Below are positions 41,256-50,637 of a stretch of 64,000 nucleotides of DNA, piece after piece. This DNA is from Arthrobacter sp. ISL-72 (GTDB lineage: Bacteria > Actinomycetota > Actinomycetes > Actinomycetales > Micrococcaceae): positions 1 through 64,000 of the forward strand of contig NZ_JAGGPP010000033.1 of assembly GCF_018613755.1 (NCBI RefSeq), read 5' to 3'. Both the position numbers and the translations under genes were made by a program. Each line of letters starts with the position of its first letter. The stretch's first letter is position 1. The notes under the pieces are model-generated. The model was given only the letters and a program-made list of their open reading frames with translations. It ran no database searches and had not been told where the DNA came from.

Positions 41256-44200
41256 ATGCCCAAGAATCCCCTTTGCATGGACTCACCCCGCAGGGATTCA
41301 CCCTGCAAGCGTCCCGCCGGACGTGCAGCCGCGGCAGTCGCAGCCTTAGTGGCCGCGGCCGCACTGGCCGTCCCTGCCCACGCGGCGACGGAGCCGAAAG
41401 GCCCCGACGCGCCGGCCGGCCATTCGCTCCGCGCACCGGTGACGGACGAGAACTTCTACTTCGTGATGGCGGACCGCTTCCGCAACGGAAGCCACACCAA
41501 CGACGACGGCGGGCTCGGCTCGGATCCGATGGTTTCCGGTTTCGACCCGACGAAAAAAGGCTTCTACAACGGCGGCGACCTCAAGGGCCTGCTGGACAAG
41601 ATCGACTACATCCAGGGCCTGGGCACCACGTCCATCTGGCTGACCCCCAGCTTCAAGAACAAGGCGGTCCAGCCGGAGGACAAGTCAGCCGGCTACCACG
41701 GCTACTGGGTCACCGACTTTACCCAGATCGACCCCCATCTGGGCACCAATGATGAACTGAAGGTGCTCATCGACGAAGCCCACTCCCGCGGCATGAAGGT
41801 GTACTTCGACATCATCACCAACCACACGGCAGATGTGATCGGCTACGAGGACAAGAACAAGGAAGGCGCGCGCAGGCCCTACGTTTCTAAGGACGCCAAA
41901 CCGTACAAGACGGCGTCCGGCGAGGCCTTCGACGACCGTGACTACGCCGGGTCCGAGGACTTCCCTCCCCTGGACGCCGCCACGTCCTTCCCCTACACGC
42001 CGTTCCTGGACGAACAGGAGAAGAACCTGAAAGTTCCGGACTGGCTCAACGATCCAACGCTCTACCACAACCGCGGGGACACCACGTTTGTGGGCGAGGA
42101 CTCCTACTACGGCGACTTCTTCGGCCTTGACGATCTCTTCACCGAGCATCCCAGGGTCGTGAAAGGCATGGAGGACGTCTACAAGACCTGGATCGGCGAT
42201 TTCGGCGTGGACGGCTTCCGGATCGACACCATGAAGCACGTGAACAACGAGTTCTGGCAGCAGTTCGGCCCAGAAGTCCTCAGCTACGCCAAGGACCAGG
42301 GCAAGGACGAATTCTTTATGTTCGGCGAGGTGTTCGACACCACCAAGAGCTTCACCTCGCAGTTCACCACCCGCAACCAGATGCAGGCAGTATTGGACTT
42401 CCCGTTCCAGGATGCCGCCCGCAACTTCGCGTCCAAGAGCCGGGACACCCGCTCCCTGGAGACGTTCTTCGCTGGCGACGACTGGTACACGGACGCTGAT
42501 TCGAACGTCTACCAGCTGCCCACGTTCCTGGGAAACCATGACATGGGGCGCATCGGCAGCTTCATCGCGGCCGACAACCCGGGATCAACCGACGCCGAGC
42601 AGGTGGCCCGCGACCAGCTGGCCCACGAGCTGATGTACTTTTCCCGCGGCAACCCGGTGATCTACTACGGCGACGAACAGGGCTTCACCGGCCCCGGCGG
42701 CGACCAGGACGCGCGGCAGACGCTCTTCGCCAGTCAGGTTCCGGAATACCTTGACGACGACCTGCTGGGCACCGACGCCACGCATGCCACGGACAACTTC
42801 AACACGGGCCACCCGCTGTACGCCAAGATCAGCCAGCTTGCCGCCCTTACCAAGGAGCATCCGGCCCTCCGCGACGGCGCCCACCAGCACAGGTACGCCT
42901 CCGAAGGACCTGGCATCTACGCCTTCTCCCGCACGGACGCCGAGGACCAGCGTGAGTACGTGGTGGCCCTGAACAACAGCGAGCAGGCACAGACCGCGGA
43001 GGTGCCCACATACATCTCCAAGCGCAACTACGAGCTTGTGTACGGGGACGCAGCCGCGGAAGCCAAGACCTCCGCGGACGGGAAGCTGACGATCAGCGTT
43101 CCGCCGCTGTCCGCCGTCGTGTACAAGTCCTCGGGCCGCATTCCGCATTCAAAGGCGGCTCCCGCCGTCGCCCTCCAGGAACCGGCTGCGGCGCCGGCTG
43201 ACAACGGCCGGATCAAGGTGACCGCCGACGTCGGCGGTGCTTCGTTCTACGAGGTCACCTTCGAGGCGAAAACAGCCGGCGGCGACTGGGCGCCGATCGG
43301 CACCGATGACACCGCCCCCTACCAGGTGTTCCACGACGTGGCGGCGCTCGATGCCGGCACAGCACTGGAATACCGGGCCACAGTGCTGGACAACGGGGGA
43401 CACAAGGCCACCAGCGCATCACGGACGGCTGCCGTTCCTGCGCCCGTCCTGACCCTGCAGAAGCCCGTTGAGGGCAGCAGCGCCAGGGGCTCAGTGGAGC
43501 TCAGCGCGACGGCCGATCCGGAAAAAGCCAGCCACGTGGTGTCCTTCGAGCGCAGCGTTGACGGCGGCGCCTGGACAGCCCTAGGCTCCGACGATTCCTC
43601 GCCGGTGTACTCGCTGGCGGACGATGTGTCGGGGCTCGCCGACGGCACGCGGGTGCAGTACCGCGGCGCCATGAGCGGCCCCGGCTTCAGCGTGGTGAGC
43701 GAAACCCGGACTGTCACGGTGGGTGACGCCCCGCAGCCTGACTCGGTGACAGTAGCCGGGACGCTGAACGTACCCATGGGCTGCGCGGGGTGGGATCCTG
43801 CCTGCGCGCCGGCCAAGATGGCCCTGGACCCCGCTGACGACGTCTGGCGCCTCACGCTGAACCTGCCCGCCGGGCAGTACGAGTACAAGGCCGCGCTGAA
43901 CGGGAGCATGGACGTGAGTTACGGAGTCGGCGGCTCGGCCACCGGAGCCAACATTGTGCTGGACCATCCCGGCGGAGCGGTGACGTTCCGCTACGACAAC
44001 CGCACGCACCTGATCAGTGCCGTCTACCCGTCCCAGCAGCCGGAGGCGGTGGCAGTCGCCGGAAGCCTTGACGGTGAACTGGGCTGCACTGCTGACTGGG
44101 ATCCAGCCTGCGACCAGGCCCAGCTGACGCTGGACCCGGCCGATCTGGTGTGGAAGCTGTCCGTGACGGACCTGCCGGCCGGCACGTATGAGTTCAAGGC

Positions 44201-44336
44201 AGCACTGAACCGGTCCTGGAATGAGAATTACGGAGTCGACGGCGTCCCCAACGGCGGCAACATCTCCTTCACCCACGGCGGCGGCGCGGTCACCTTCCGG
44301 TACGACCACTTCACCCACTTGATCACTGCCGGCTAG
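41256..44336 (+). CDS. Secreted GH13 alpha-amylase with C-terminal X25-like modules
   Basis: A 1026-residue secreted amylase/pullulanase-like GH13 enzyme. A signal peptide ends at VPAHA (about 43). The catalytic barrel has region I DIITNHTADV, region II GVDGFRIDTMKH (nucleophile Asp), region III FMFGEVFD (acid/base Glu) and region IV FLGNHDMG. Two Ig/Fn3-like modules and two tandem starch-binding X25-type modules (each near 95 residues, starting VTVAGTLNVP and VAVAGSLDGE) end the protein. Start is uncertain: the ATG at 41256 has only a weak site, a GTG at 41238 follows GGAAGG. Transcription probably responds to sugar through the operator at 41144-41157. Confidence 0.9.
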   Translation: MPKNPLCMDSPRRDSPCKRPAGRAAAAVAALVAAAALAVPAHAATEPKGPDAPAGHSLRAPVTDENFYFVMADRFRNGSHTNDDGGLGSDPMVSGFDPTKKGFYNGGDLKGLLDKIDYIQGLGTTSIWLTPSFKNKAVQPEDKSAGYHGYWVTDFTQIDPHLGTNDELKVLIDEAHSRGMKVYFDIITNHTADVIGYEDKNKEGARRPYVSKDAKPYKTASGEAFDDRDYAGSEDFPPLDAATSFPYTPFLDEQEKNLKVPDWLNDPTLYHNRGDTTFVGEDSYYGDFFGLDDLFTEHPRVVKGMEDVYKTWIGDFGVDGFRIDTMKHVNNEFWQQFGPEVLSYAKDQGKDEFFMFGEVFDTTKSFTSQFTTRNQMQAVLDFPFQDAARNFASKSRDTRSLETFFAGDDWYTDADSNVYQLPTFLGNHDMGRIGSFIAADNPGSTDAEQVARDQLAHELMYFSRGNPVIYYGDEQGFTGPGGDQDARQTLFASQVPEYLDDDLLGTDATHATDNFNTGHPLYAKISQLAALTKEHPALRDGAHQHRYASEGPGIYAFSRTDAEDQREYVVALNNSEQAQTAEVPTYISKRNYELVYGDAAAEAKTSADGKLTISVPPLSAVVYKSSGRIPHSKAAPAVALQEPAAAPADNGRIKVTADVGGASFYEVTFEAKTAGGDWAPIGTDDTAPYQVFHDVAALDAGTALEYRATVLDNGGHKATSASRTAAVPAPVLTLQKPVEGSSARGSVELSATADPEKASHVVSFERSVDGGAWTALGSDDSSPVYSLADDVSGLADGTRVQYRGAMSGPGFSVVSETRTVTVGDAPQPDSVTVAGTLNVPMGCAGWDPACAPAKMALDPADDVWRLTLNLPAGQYEYKAALNGSMDVSYGVGGSATGANIVLDHPGGAVTFRYDNRTHLISAVYPSQQPEAVAVAGSLDGELGCTADWDPACDQAQLTLDPADLVWKLSVTDLPAGTYEFKAALNRSWNENYGVDGVPNGGNISFTHGGGAVTFRYDHFTHLITAG

Positions 44337-44392
44337 TGGCACCGGCTGGCTGCTAGCAGCTGTTGACGGCCGCGGAAGGAAGCAGCGCCGGA

Positions 44393-44437
44393 CATCAAGC
44401 AGCGCCGCCCTCTCCTGAGGACGGCGCTGCCTTGATG
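44393..44437. terminator. Bidirectional hairpin terminator
   Basis: CATCAAG-CAGCGCCG and the matching CGGCGCTG-CCTTGATG arms form a long stem with a short loop between the convergent amylase and alcohol dehydrogenase genes. Confidence 0.8.
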
Positions 44438-44442
44438 CCTGG

Positions 44443-45486
44443 CTACACCAGGGTTGAGGTGTCGATGACGAAGCGGTACCGGACGTCGGAAGCCAGGACG
44501 CGTTCGTAGGCGTCGTTGATCTTGTCGGCCGGGATGACCTCGATCTCGGCGCCGAGCTGGTGCTCGGCGCAGAAGTCGAGCATCTCCTGGGTTTCGCGGA
44601 TGCCGCCGATCATCGAACCCGCGAAGGACCGGCGTCCCATGATCAGGGCGAAGGCGTTGACCGGCAGCGGCTCGGCCGGTGCGCCCACGTTCACCAGGGC
44701 GCCGTCGAGTGTCAGCAGCTGAAGGTAGGAGCTGATGTCGATCGAGGCGCTGACGGTGTTGATGATTAGATCGAAGCTGCCGGCGAGGTCCGCGAAGGTG
44801 TTTTCGTCGCTGGTGGCGTAGTAGTGGTCGGCGCCCAGCTTCAGCCCGTCTTCCTGCTTCTTCAGGGACTGGGACAGCACGGTGACCTCGGCGCCCATGG
44901 CGTGGGCGAGCTTGACGGCCATGTGGCCGAGTCCGCCGAGTCCCACGACGGCGACCTTCTTGCCGGGGCCAGCGCCCCAGCGGCGCAGCGGGGAGTAGGT
45001 GGTGATGCCAGCGCAGAGCAGCGGCGCCGCGACGTCGAGCTCGATCCCCTCCGGGATGGAGACGACGAAGTCCTCGGTCACCACAACATGGGTGGAGTAG
45101 CCGCCCTGTGTGATGGTTCCGTCGCGGTCCACGGCTCCGTAGGTGCCGATCATTCCCTTGAGGCAGTACTGTTCCTCGCCGGCCAGGCAGTTGGCGCACT
45201 CCTTGCAGGAGTTCACCATGCAGCCGACACCCACCCGGTCACCGACGGCGTGTTTGGTGACTTCGGCGCCGACCTCCGTGACGATTCCGGCGATTTCATG
45301 GCCGGGAGCCAGCGGGTAGTGCTGGGATCCCCAGTCACCGCGGACAGTGTGAATGTCGGAGTGGCAGATGCCGGCGTATTTGATCTCGATGAGCACATCA
45401 TGCGGGCCCACGTCGCGGCGTTCGATCGTGGTGGGAACGAGGGCTCCGTCGGCGGACGGGGCTGCGTATGCGTTAGCGGTCAGCAA
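44443..45486 (-). CDS. Zinc-dependent NAD(P) alcohol dehydrogenase, YahK/CAD type
   Basis: A 347-residue medium-chain dehydrogenase of the cinnamyl-alcohol-dehydrogenase/YahK group. Catalytic zinc ligands are in AGICHSDIH and GHEIAG; the structural zinc Cys set is in CMVNSCKECANCLAGEEQYC; the cofactor motif is GLGGLGH. It should reduce medium-chain or aromatic aldehydes. I set the start at the TTG (45484-45486) giving LLTANAYAAPSADG, because TTGGAG lies five bases upstream; the frame to 45825 is not conserved. The direction points away from a 400-base spacer. Confidence 0.9.
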   Translation of the reverse strand: MLTANAYAAPSADGALVPTTIERRDVGPHDVLIEIKYAGICHSDIHTVRGDWGSQHYPLAPGHEIAGIVTEVGAEVTKHAVGDRVGVGCMVNSCKECANCLAGEEQYCLKGMIGTYGAVDRDGTITQGGYSTHVVVTEDFVVSIPEGIELDVAAPLLCAGITTYSPLRRWGAGPGKKVAVVGLGGLGHMAVKLAHAMGAEVTVLSQSLKKQEDGLKLGADHYYATSDENTFADLAGSFDLIINTVSASIDISSYLQLLTLDGALVNVGAPAEPLPVNAFALIMGRRSFAGSMIGGIRETQEMLDFCAEHQLGAEIEVIPADKINDAYERVLASDVRYRFVIDTSTLV

Positions 45487-45888
45487 TTTATCTCCAAGGT
45501 TGGGTGAGGTAGTCGCTTGATTGGGTGGCTGTGGAGCCGGTTTGCCCGGTTGTTCTGAGTCCGGTTGTTTTCGGGCCCGGGGGTGCGGCGTCCGCGGTCC
45601 GGGGCAAGATGGTTTTCCTTGCCTATCTAGGAAACCGCATCCTGCAACGGGGAGGAAGGTTCTGTTGAAACGGGTACTGGCAGAACCCCCTGAGGCACGG
45701 GAAGGGTTCCGGCGGTTGACGGTGACGCCGCACGCTGCCTCTAGCCTGCAACCGAGGAGAACGGTTTGGAATTCCCGCGGAGTAGCCAAGCCCTCCGACA
45801 TGGCGAAAGTGGAAGTCCGTGACACTGGTCCGCGCCGTACCCTTTACATGCCCGGAATGATGGAACGTGGTCGCGACTGCGTTGCCCG
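45487..45888. other. Intergenic region without a supported gene
   Basis: About 400 bases between the alcohol dehydrogenase start and the phosphatase stop; it should hold the dehydrogenase promoter. A GGTTCTG...CAGAACC hairpin lies at 45659-45687. A TTG at about 45766 behind AGGAGA opens an 18-residue frame that I cannot support. No RNA gene was recognised. Confidence 0.4.
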
Positions 45889-46473
45889 TCAGCCCTGGAC
45901 TACCGCCGCCACACGCCCGCCGTTGAAGTACTCGAGCTGCCAGCCGTCAACCGCGTGGTGGTGGGCCAGGTTGAGTACGGCGTTGTCGACACTTTCCAAG
46001 GTTCGGCCAATGGCACGGCTGAGGCTCACACGAAGGAGTGTGCCATGGGCGACCACCAGGAGGCGGCGGCCGCGGAACTCCTCGGCCAGCGACTCCAACG
46101 CAGCCAAACCGCGGGAGGCTGCCTCGTCCTCACTCTCGGCGCCGCGGAACCCACCGGGGATGCGGAGCGCGTCGAGTTCGGGGCCATCCTGCATGCCCTC
46201 GGCGGGCCCGAAGCTCCTTTCGACAAGCTCCGGAACGTGCCGCGCCACGCTGAGCCCCAGCCCGGCGGCAATCAGCTCGGCGGTTTCTGCCGCCCGGCTC
46301 AGCGGCGAGGAAACGACTGCGTCCCATTCGTAACCCGACAGGGCGGCGACGGCGTCGCACGCCTGGCCGCGGCCGACGTCGTTCAGCGGGATGTCGGTGG
46401 ATCCCTGCAGCCGGCGCTGCGCATTCCAGTCGGTCTGGCCATGACGGATGAGGGCGAACGTCGTAAGGGTCAT
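45889..46473 (-). CDS. Histidine phosphatase (phosphoglycerate mutase-like)
   Basis: A 194-residue histidine phosphatase. The catalytic motif is LIRHGQTDWN (His about 10), the second His is in VVAHGTLLR, and a catalytic acid is in ELVERSFG. The family hydrolyses phosphate monoesters such as sugar phosphates or alpha-ribazole-5-phosphate. Start ATG at 46471-46473. It sits alone, with a GAF-ANTAR gene upstream in the same direction and 49 bases away. Confidence 0.88.
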   Translation of the reverse strand: MTLTTFALIRHGQTDWNAQRRLQGSTDIPLNDVGRGQACDAVAALSGYEWDAVVSSPLSRAAETAELIAAGLGLSVARHVPELVERSFGPAEGMQDGPELDALRIPGGFRGAESEDEAASRGLAALESLAEEFRGRRLLVVAHGTLLRVSLSRAIGRTLESVDNAVLNLAHHHAVDGWQLEYFNGGRVAAVVQG

Positions 46474-46544
46474 GCCCTCTATTCTGCCCTGACAGCGGGC
46501 AGGTCCCGGAAACTGGGCTGCGTCATTCGACCACAGTGCTCACG

Positions 46545-47284
46545 TCATGAAGCATGGTGAGCCTCCTGCTCGTCGACAGGCGGCCGTCCGCCGCGGAGAA
46601 TGTCCGTGGCGATGTCCTGGATCCTGCGGCTGCCGTTCCGGGCGGCGACGTGCAGGAGTTCGATCGCGTCGTCCCGCCCCGGCGGCTTTGCAGCATGATC
46701 AGGGATACGGCAGCGTCCACCGTGGCACGGGACTTCAGCGCTTCACGCAGATGCTCCGGATATTCCTCCGGCAAGTGAAGCCGCAGGGCAAGCCTCAGGA
46801 TCCTCAGGATCCGCGAAACTGATGCCGCATGTTCTTCTATGGCTTCCACTGTCCGGTGATCAAAAGCTCCGGTCCCGCGGGCGTAGCAGTTCAGGGCTGC
46901 TCCGGACGCGGAATCAGTCGGGATCGGGACCGCCAGTACGGACCCGACGCCCTCGCCGGCGATCGCCTCCGCGTAGCGGCTCCATTCCGAATCGGCCTGA
47001 AGATCATCTATAAGTACCCGGTGCTGTTCCCGAAGAGCGGTCAGGCAGGGGCCGTCGCCGATCGCGTACTGCTTCTCATCCAGGCGACGCGCCATATCTG
47101 TGCTGCTCGCCACAGTCGCCGGTCCGCCGTCCCGTTGCACCGTGATTGCGCAGAGAATCGGCTGTCCATCCTTGCCGAGCAGGGAAGCGGAGGTGGTGGT
47201 CAGTCCAAGGAGAAAGTCGATGAAATCCGGGCTTTCAAGCAACAGGTCCTGCAGTTGTTCAGAGGTGGTTCGTACACTGTTCAC
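46545..47284 (-). pseudogene. GAF-ANTAR regulator with a frameshift in the ANTAR domain
   Basis: The GAF domain (about residues 20-160) and the first ANTAR helix (LREALKSRATVDAAVSLIMLQSRR) read normally in one frame. After SRRG the frame gives Ser/Thr-rich noise and stops at 46523, while the shifted frame continues RDDAIELLHVAARNGSRRIQ and DIATDIL, a normal ANTAR end, to a TGA at 46545. One base too many near 46672-46684 (a GC-rich CCCGCCCCGG run) explains this. The gene is either recently broken or mis-sequenced. If broken, the product would lack a working RNA-binding domain. Confidence 0.8.
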
Positions 47285-47455
47285 GGCCGTGCGGCCCCGA
47301 TTCTAAAGCCGCCAGGCATGAAGCCCCTGGCTATCGGCCGCCGCTCTGAACGCGGGTTAGCCCGAATGTTCCATCCCCGGACCATCGCCCCGTCCCGAAA
47401 TCTCTTACTTACGACACTACGCTCCCCCGGTGCCCCTAAATACGAACAGCGGGAG

Positions 47456-47809
47456 CTACTTCGCTTCCTTCCCGCCCGCCGCGCCGGCGTCATCTTCCTT
47501 GTTGCCGCCATTGAAGTCAGTACTCCCGCTGGTTGCGTCACGGCGCCCGTCCGCCTTAAATTCGCCAGACAAGGGTGCGCGGGGACGGGCAATCTCATCG
47601 ATGAGTTCATTGGCAGCCATGGCCAAAAGGTCGCGCTGCGTCGACGGAAACGACAGCATACCCTGAAGGTACGCTTCCACTTCGTATTCACCCGCGTCCC
47701 CGGCTATGCCAAAATAGCGAAGCCACAGTTCCGGCACCGACACGTCGGAGGCCTTCATTGCTTCCCTGAGTCTTCGCCGTTGTTCCGGTTCGTTAGGATC
47801 AAAGCCCAT
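47456..47809 (-). CDS. Small uncharacterised protein
   Basis: A 117-residue protein I do not recognise. It is acidic and helical at the N-terminus (PEQRRRLREAMKASDVSVPELWLRYFGIAGDAGEYEVEAYLQG), with a helical middle (RDLLAMAANELIDEIARPRAPL) and a disordered, Gly/Ala/Lys-rich C-terminus. The N-terminal half suggests a small regulator-like helical domain. It is encoded nine bases downstream of the ANTAR gene at 47819 in the same direction and likely co-transcribed. Confidence 0.6.
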   Translation of the reverse strand: MGFDPNEPEQRRRLREAMKASDVSVPELWLRYFGIAGDAGEYEVEAYLQGMLSFPSTQRDLLAMAANELIDEIARPRAPLSGEFKADGRRDATSGSTDFNGGNKEDDAGAAGGKEAK

Positions 47810-47818
47810 CGGATGCCC

Positions 47819-48622
47819 TTACCCGGCGGCCGCCGGTGTCCCGGCAACGACGTCGGCACTCACCTGTCCCAGGGTCCTGCCGGCGGCCCGGGCCTGCCGC
47901 ATGAGTTCCTGAAGGGCAGCTTCGGGCACGATTCGGTGGCGTTCCATCAGGATGCCGCAGGCTCGGTTGACCGCATCACGGCTGTGCAGGGAAGCCTGCA
48001 GACTCTCACTCATCCGCTGCGGCGCATCACTGGCCTGAATGTGGGCCAGCAGCGTGGCGGCGGGAGCGGCGAACAGTGCAAGGAGGCGGCCTGTGGCATC
48101 GTCGTATTCCCCGGGCTGGGCACCGTAGAGCTTCAGGGCTCCGATGCATTCCTTACCCGCAAGCAGCGGCACGCTGACTACGGAGCGGATGGGTAGCCCG
48201 GCTACGGCAGCTTTCCAATCCGGCCACCGGTCGTCGGAGTCCAGGTCTTCAATCACCACAGCCTCTTCGGCGGCCCAGGCAGTCAAACATGGACCCTGTC
48301 CCAGCTCGTACTGCATCCGGTCGGCCTGTTCAACCACTCCATGCATAAATCCGCTGCTTTTCCTGCGGCCATGCACGTCCAGCAGGGATACTCCGGCCCC
48401 GATGGTGCCGGCGAAAGACTCCTTAATGGCCCGGGCCAGAAGCTGGACCGCCCTGTCAACCTTCTCCTCCGTCAGCAGGAGTCCCCGGATCCGGGCGATC
48501 ATGCCAGTGAGCCCGTCCAAAGGAAGTTGCTGCGCCATAAGGTCTCTCATTCGCTCAGGGTGAAGGAAACGTGGCCCGGCCTGGTTCGACGGCACCTGCG
48601 TCACGTCAACCGGACGGCCCAT
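47819..48622 (-). CDS. GAF-ANTAR domain regulator
   Basis: A 267-residue regulator. The GAF domain is at about 60-200 (GQGPCLTAWAAEEAV, RSVVSVPLLAGKECIGALKLYG) and the ANTAR domain at about 210-260 (LQASLHSRDAVNRACGILMERHRI, then LMRQARAAGRTLGQVSADVV). I chose the ATG at 48620-48622 because GGAGTAGGTGG precedes it; ATGs at 48548-48550 and 48536-48538 lie downstream. It belongs to the same protein family as the genes at 9586 and 46545, so the window holds three ANTAR proteins. Confidence 0.83.
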   Translation of the reverse strand: MGRPVDVTQVPSNQAGPRFLHPERMRDLMAQQLPLDGLTGMIARIRGLLLTEEKVDRAVQLLARAIKESFAGTIGAGVSLLDVHGRRKSSGFMHGVVEQADRMQYELGQGPCLTAWAAEEAVVIEDLDSDDRWPDWKAAVAGLPIRSVVSVPLLAGKECIGALKLYGAQPGEYDDATGRLLALFAAPAATLLAHIQASDAPQRMSESLQASLHSRDAVNRACGILMERHRIVPEAALQELMRQARAAGRTLGQVSADVVAGTPAAAG

Positions 48623-48703
48623 CCACCTACTCCAGCATAGGCCCAGACCCGAAGGCCGAATCAAACAAGGGTGGCCGCCAACAGCTCCCTGAGGACCGGC
48701 CAC

Positions 48704-50334
48704 CTACCTCACAGCGCCCACCGCCAGATGCTGCACCCGGCCGTCCACAAAGGTCGCCAATACCTGCGCGGCGGCCAGTTCGTCCGGGGCCGCCAGCAGC
48801 GGATCCGTGTCGAACACGGTGAAATCCGCACGCTTGCCGGTAGTCACGGACCCAGCAACCGACCAATCCCCCGCAGCCCTGGCTGCGTGCGAGGTATAGC
48901 CTTCGAGCGCGCCTGCCGGGCCGTGAGGGCCTGTCCCGGACTGATTGGCACTTCCTCCCGGTGGCCGGACCGCCGTCGTAATTGCGCGTCCGCCAGGATG
49001 GGCAGCGGTTCGAACGGGGCGATTGGCCAGTCAGAACCAAGCCCCAGGGTGGTCCCCGCCACGCGGAGGTCGGCACACCGCCAGGCGTTGTTTGCGCGCT
49101 CCGGTCCAAGCCGGGTGGACCAGTTGTCCGTCTGGTCCGCGGGGGAGAAATGCGTGCAATGCGTCGGCTGCATGCTCGCCACCAGGCCCGTACGGGCAAA
49201 CCTCCCGATCAGGGCGTCAGGGACGGTTTCGAGGTGTTCGATGCGGTGCACTGCCTGTGGCCCGCCGGGCGGCAGGGACTCGAAGGCCTCCAGCACGGCT
49301 GCCACGCCCGCGTCGCCGATTGCGTGCGTTGCCGTGGGTATGCCGCGGGCCGCGAAGAAGCGCACCGCCGCCGCGTACTCCTCGGGGCGGGGCCAGAACG
49401 GTGCCACCGACTCCCCATAGGCATCGGGCTCAAAAAGCCACGCCCTGCCGTTGTCCACCGTGCCGTCGACGAACAGCTTCATGCCGGCCACCTCCCTGCG
49501 CTTTCCGCCCAGCCCGATCTGCTCGGCGAGCTGCTGCCAGTCCTGCTCACTGCTGCCGGGCATGCACCACGGCGAGATCCGCAGGCGCAGCGGGAGGCCC
49601 GCCGCCCAGGTCTTCTTCCAAGGCCCGGTACAGCTCCAGCGAATCCTCCCCGCAGTCCATCACGTGCGCCCCGGTCAGCCCGGACCGGGAGAACTCCGTG
49701 AAGAGTTCCGCCAGCCGCGCCTTCCGCTCACCGAAGGACTCTGCGGGCATCACCCGCGCAACGAGCTCCATCGCGGCGGCCTCCAGCAGGAGTCCCGTAG
49801 GCCTGCCGCTCCCGTCGCACACCACCCCGGAAGCCTGGCTGAACGCGCACCCCGGTGACCCCGGCGATTTCGAGCGCCCGGGAACCTTGCCAGCGCGGAA
49901 TGTCCGTCGAAGAGGCGGATGAGGCACGGGTGTCCGGAGACGACGTCGTCAATCAGCTCGCGGTGGGCCGAGGCGGTTCCGAACACATTGGGGTCCAGGC
50001 CCCAGCCCCGCACCCACTCCCCGGAGGGAGTTGCCGCCGCTTCGGCGCGCAGCAGCGCGCGCACCTCCGCAAGGCCGGCGACACCGGACAGGTCGCAGCC
50101 GCGGGTCAGCTCCAGGCCGAAGACCGGATGGATGTGGCAGTCCACCAAGCCCGGAGTCAGCACGGCGGCGCCGAAGTCGACGACCTCCGCGGCCGACCAG
50201 CTTTCGGCATCCGAACGGCTTCCCACGGCGGCAATTACGCCGTCCTGCACGGCCACCGCCTGCGGTGCTGGGCTTCCTGCCCACCCCTCCATGGTGTGGA
50301 TGGTGTCGGCCAGGATGATCAACTCAGGATTCAT
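48704..50334 (-). pseudogene. Amidohydrolase (YtcJ-like) with several frameshifts
   Basis: Reading three frames in turn gives one amidohydrolase. Frame 1 (from 50334) has ILADTIHTMEG, TPGLVDCHIHPVFG and HRELIDDVVSGHPCLIRLFDGHSA. A short segment reads SRALEIAGVTGVRV in a second frame, then SQASGVVCDGSGRPTGLLLEAA in a third. Next is KLFVDGTVDNGRAWLFEPD with HAIGDAGVAA, RIEHLETVPD and LGLGSDWPIAPFEP, then a last piece, EGYTSHAARAAGDWSV and GKRADFTVFDTDPL, ends at TAG 48704. Shifts fall near 49890, 49840, 49605 and 48905. It encodes an intact length of about 540 residues if restored, so it is a young pseudogene or badly sequenced. Confidence 0.8.
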
Positions 50335-50602
50335 GGGTTTCGAAGCTTCCAATCTGCGCGAAGGTTTCGGGGCGGTGGCGGCGCACCCAGCGGGCGGCCA
50401 CGAGTCCTGCGATGAACACGACAGGCGTCACGAGGATGAGGATGGTGTTGGTCAGCGCGTCGGCGAAGGTGAGCAGCTCGATGTTCAGGCCGATCAGCAG
50501 CACCACGCCGAAGAGCAGGATGGCCGATGCCAGGCTGAGCGGGACCATCAGTTTGTGCGTCGCCGCGGCCGGGTTCCGGCGCAGGTACAGGCCCGCAGCC
50601 AC
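50324..50602 (-). CDS. Small two-helix membrane protein
   Basis: A 92-residue protein that I do not recognise. Two hydrophobic helices read MVPLSLASAILLFGVVLLIG and TNTILILVTPVVFIAGLVAA, followed by a basic RWVRRHRPETF tail. Start is a GTG at 50600-50602 with GGGGAGG ten bases upstream; the exact start is uncertain. Its stop overlaps the amidohydrolase start by 11 bases, suggesting a common transcript. It might be a subunit or a permease fragment, but nothing proves either. Confidence 0.5.
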   Translation of the reverse strand: MAAGLYLRRNPAAATHKLMVPLSLASAILLFGVVLLIGLNIELLTFADALTNTILILVTPVVFIAGLVAARWVRRHRPETFAQIGSFETHES

Positions 50603-50637
50603 CTCTTGTGCGCCTCCCCATAACGCGGGCCTCAGTG

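Noticed and set aside
45521..46333. 270-residue plus-strand open frame
   Set aside because: It is antisense to the phosphatase and is Ser/Arg/Pro-rich without any domain.
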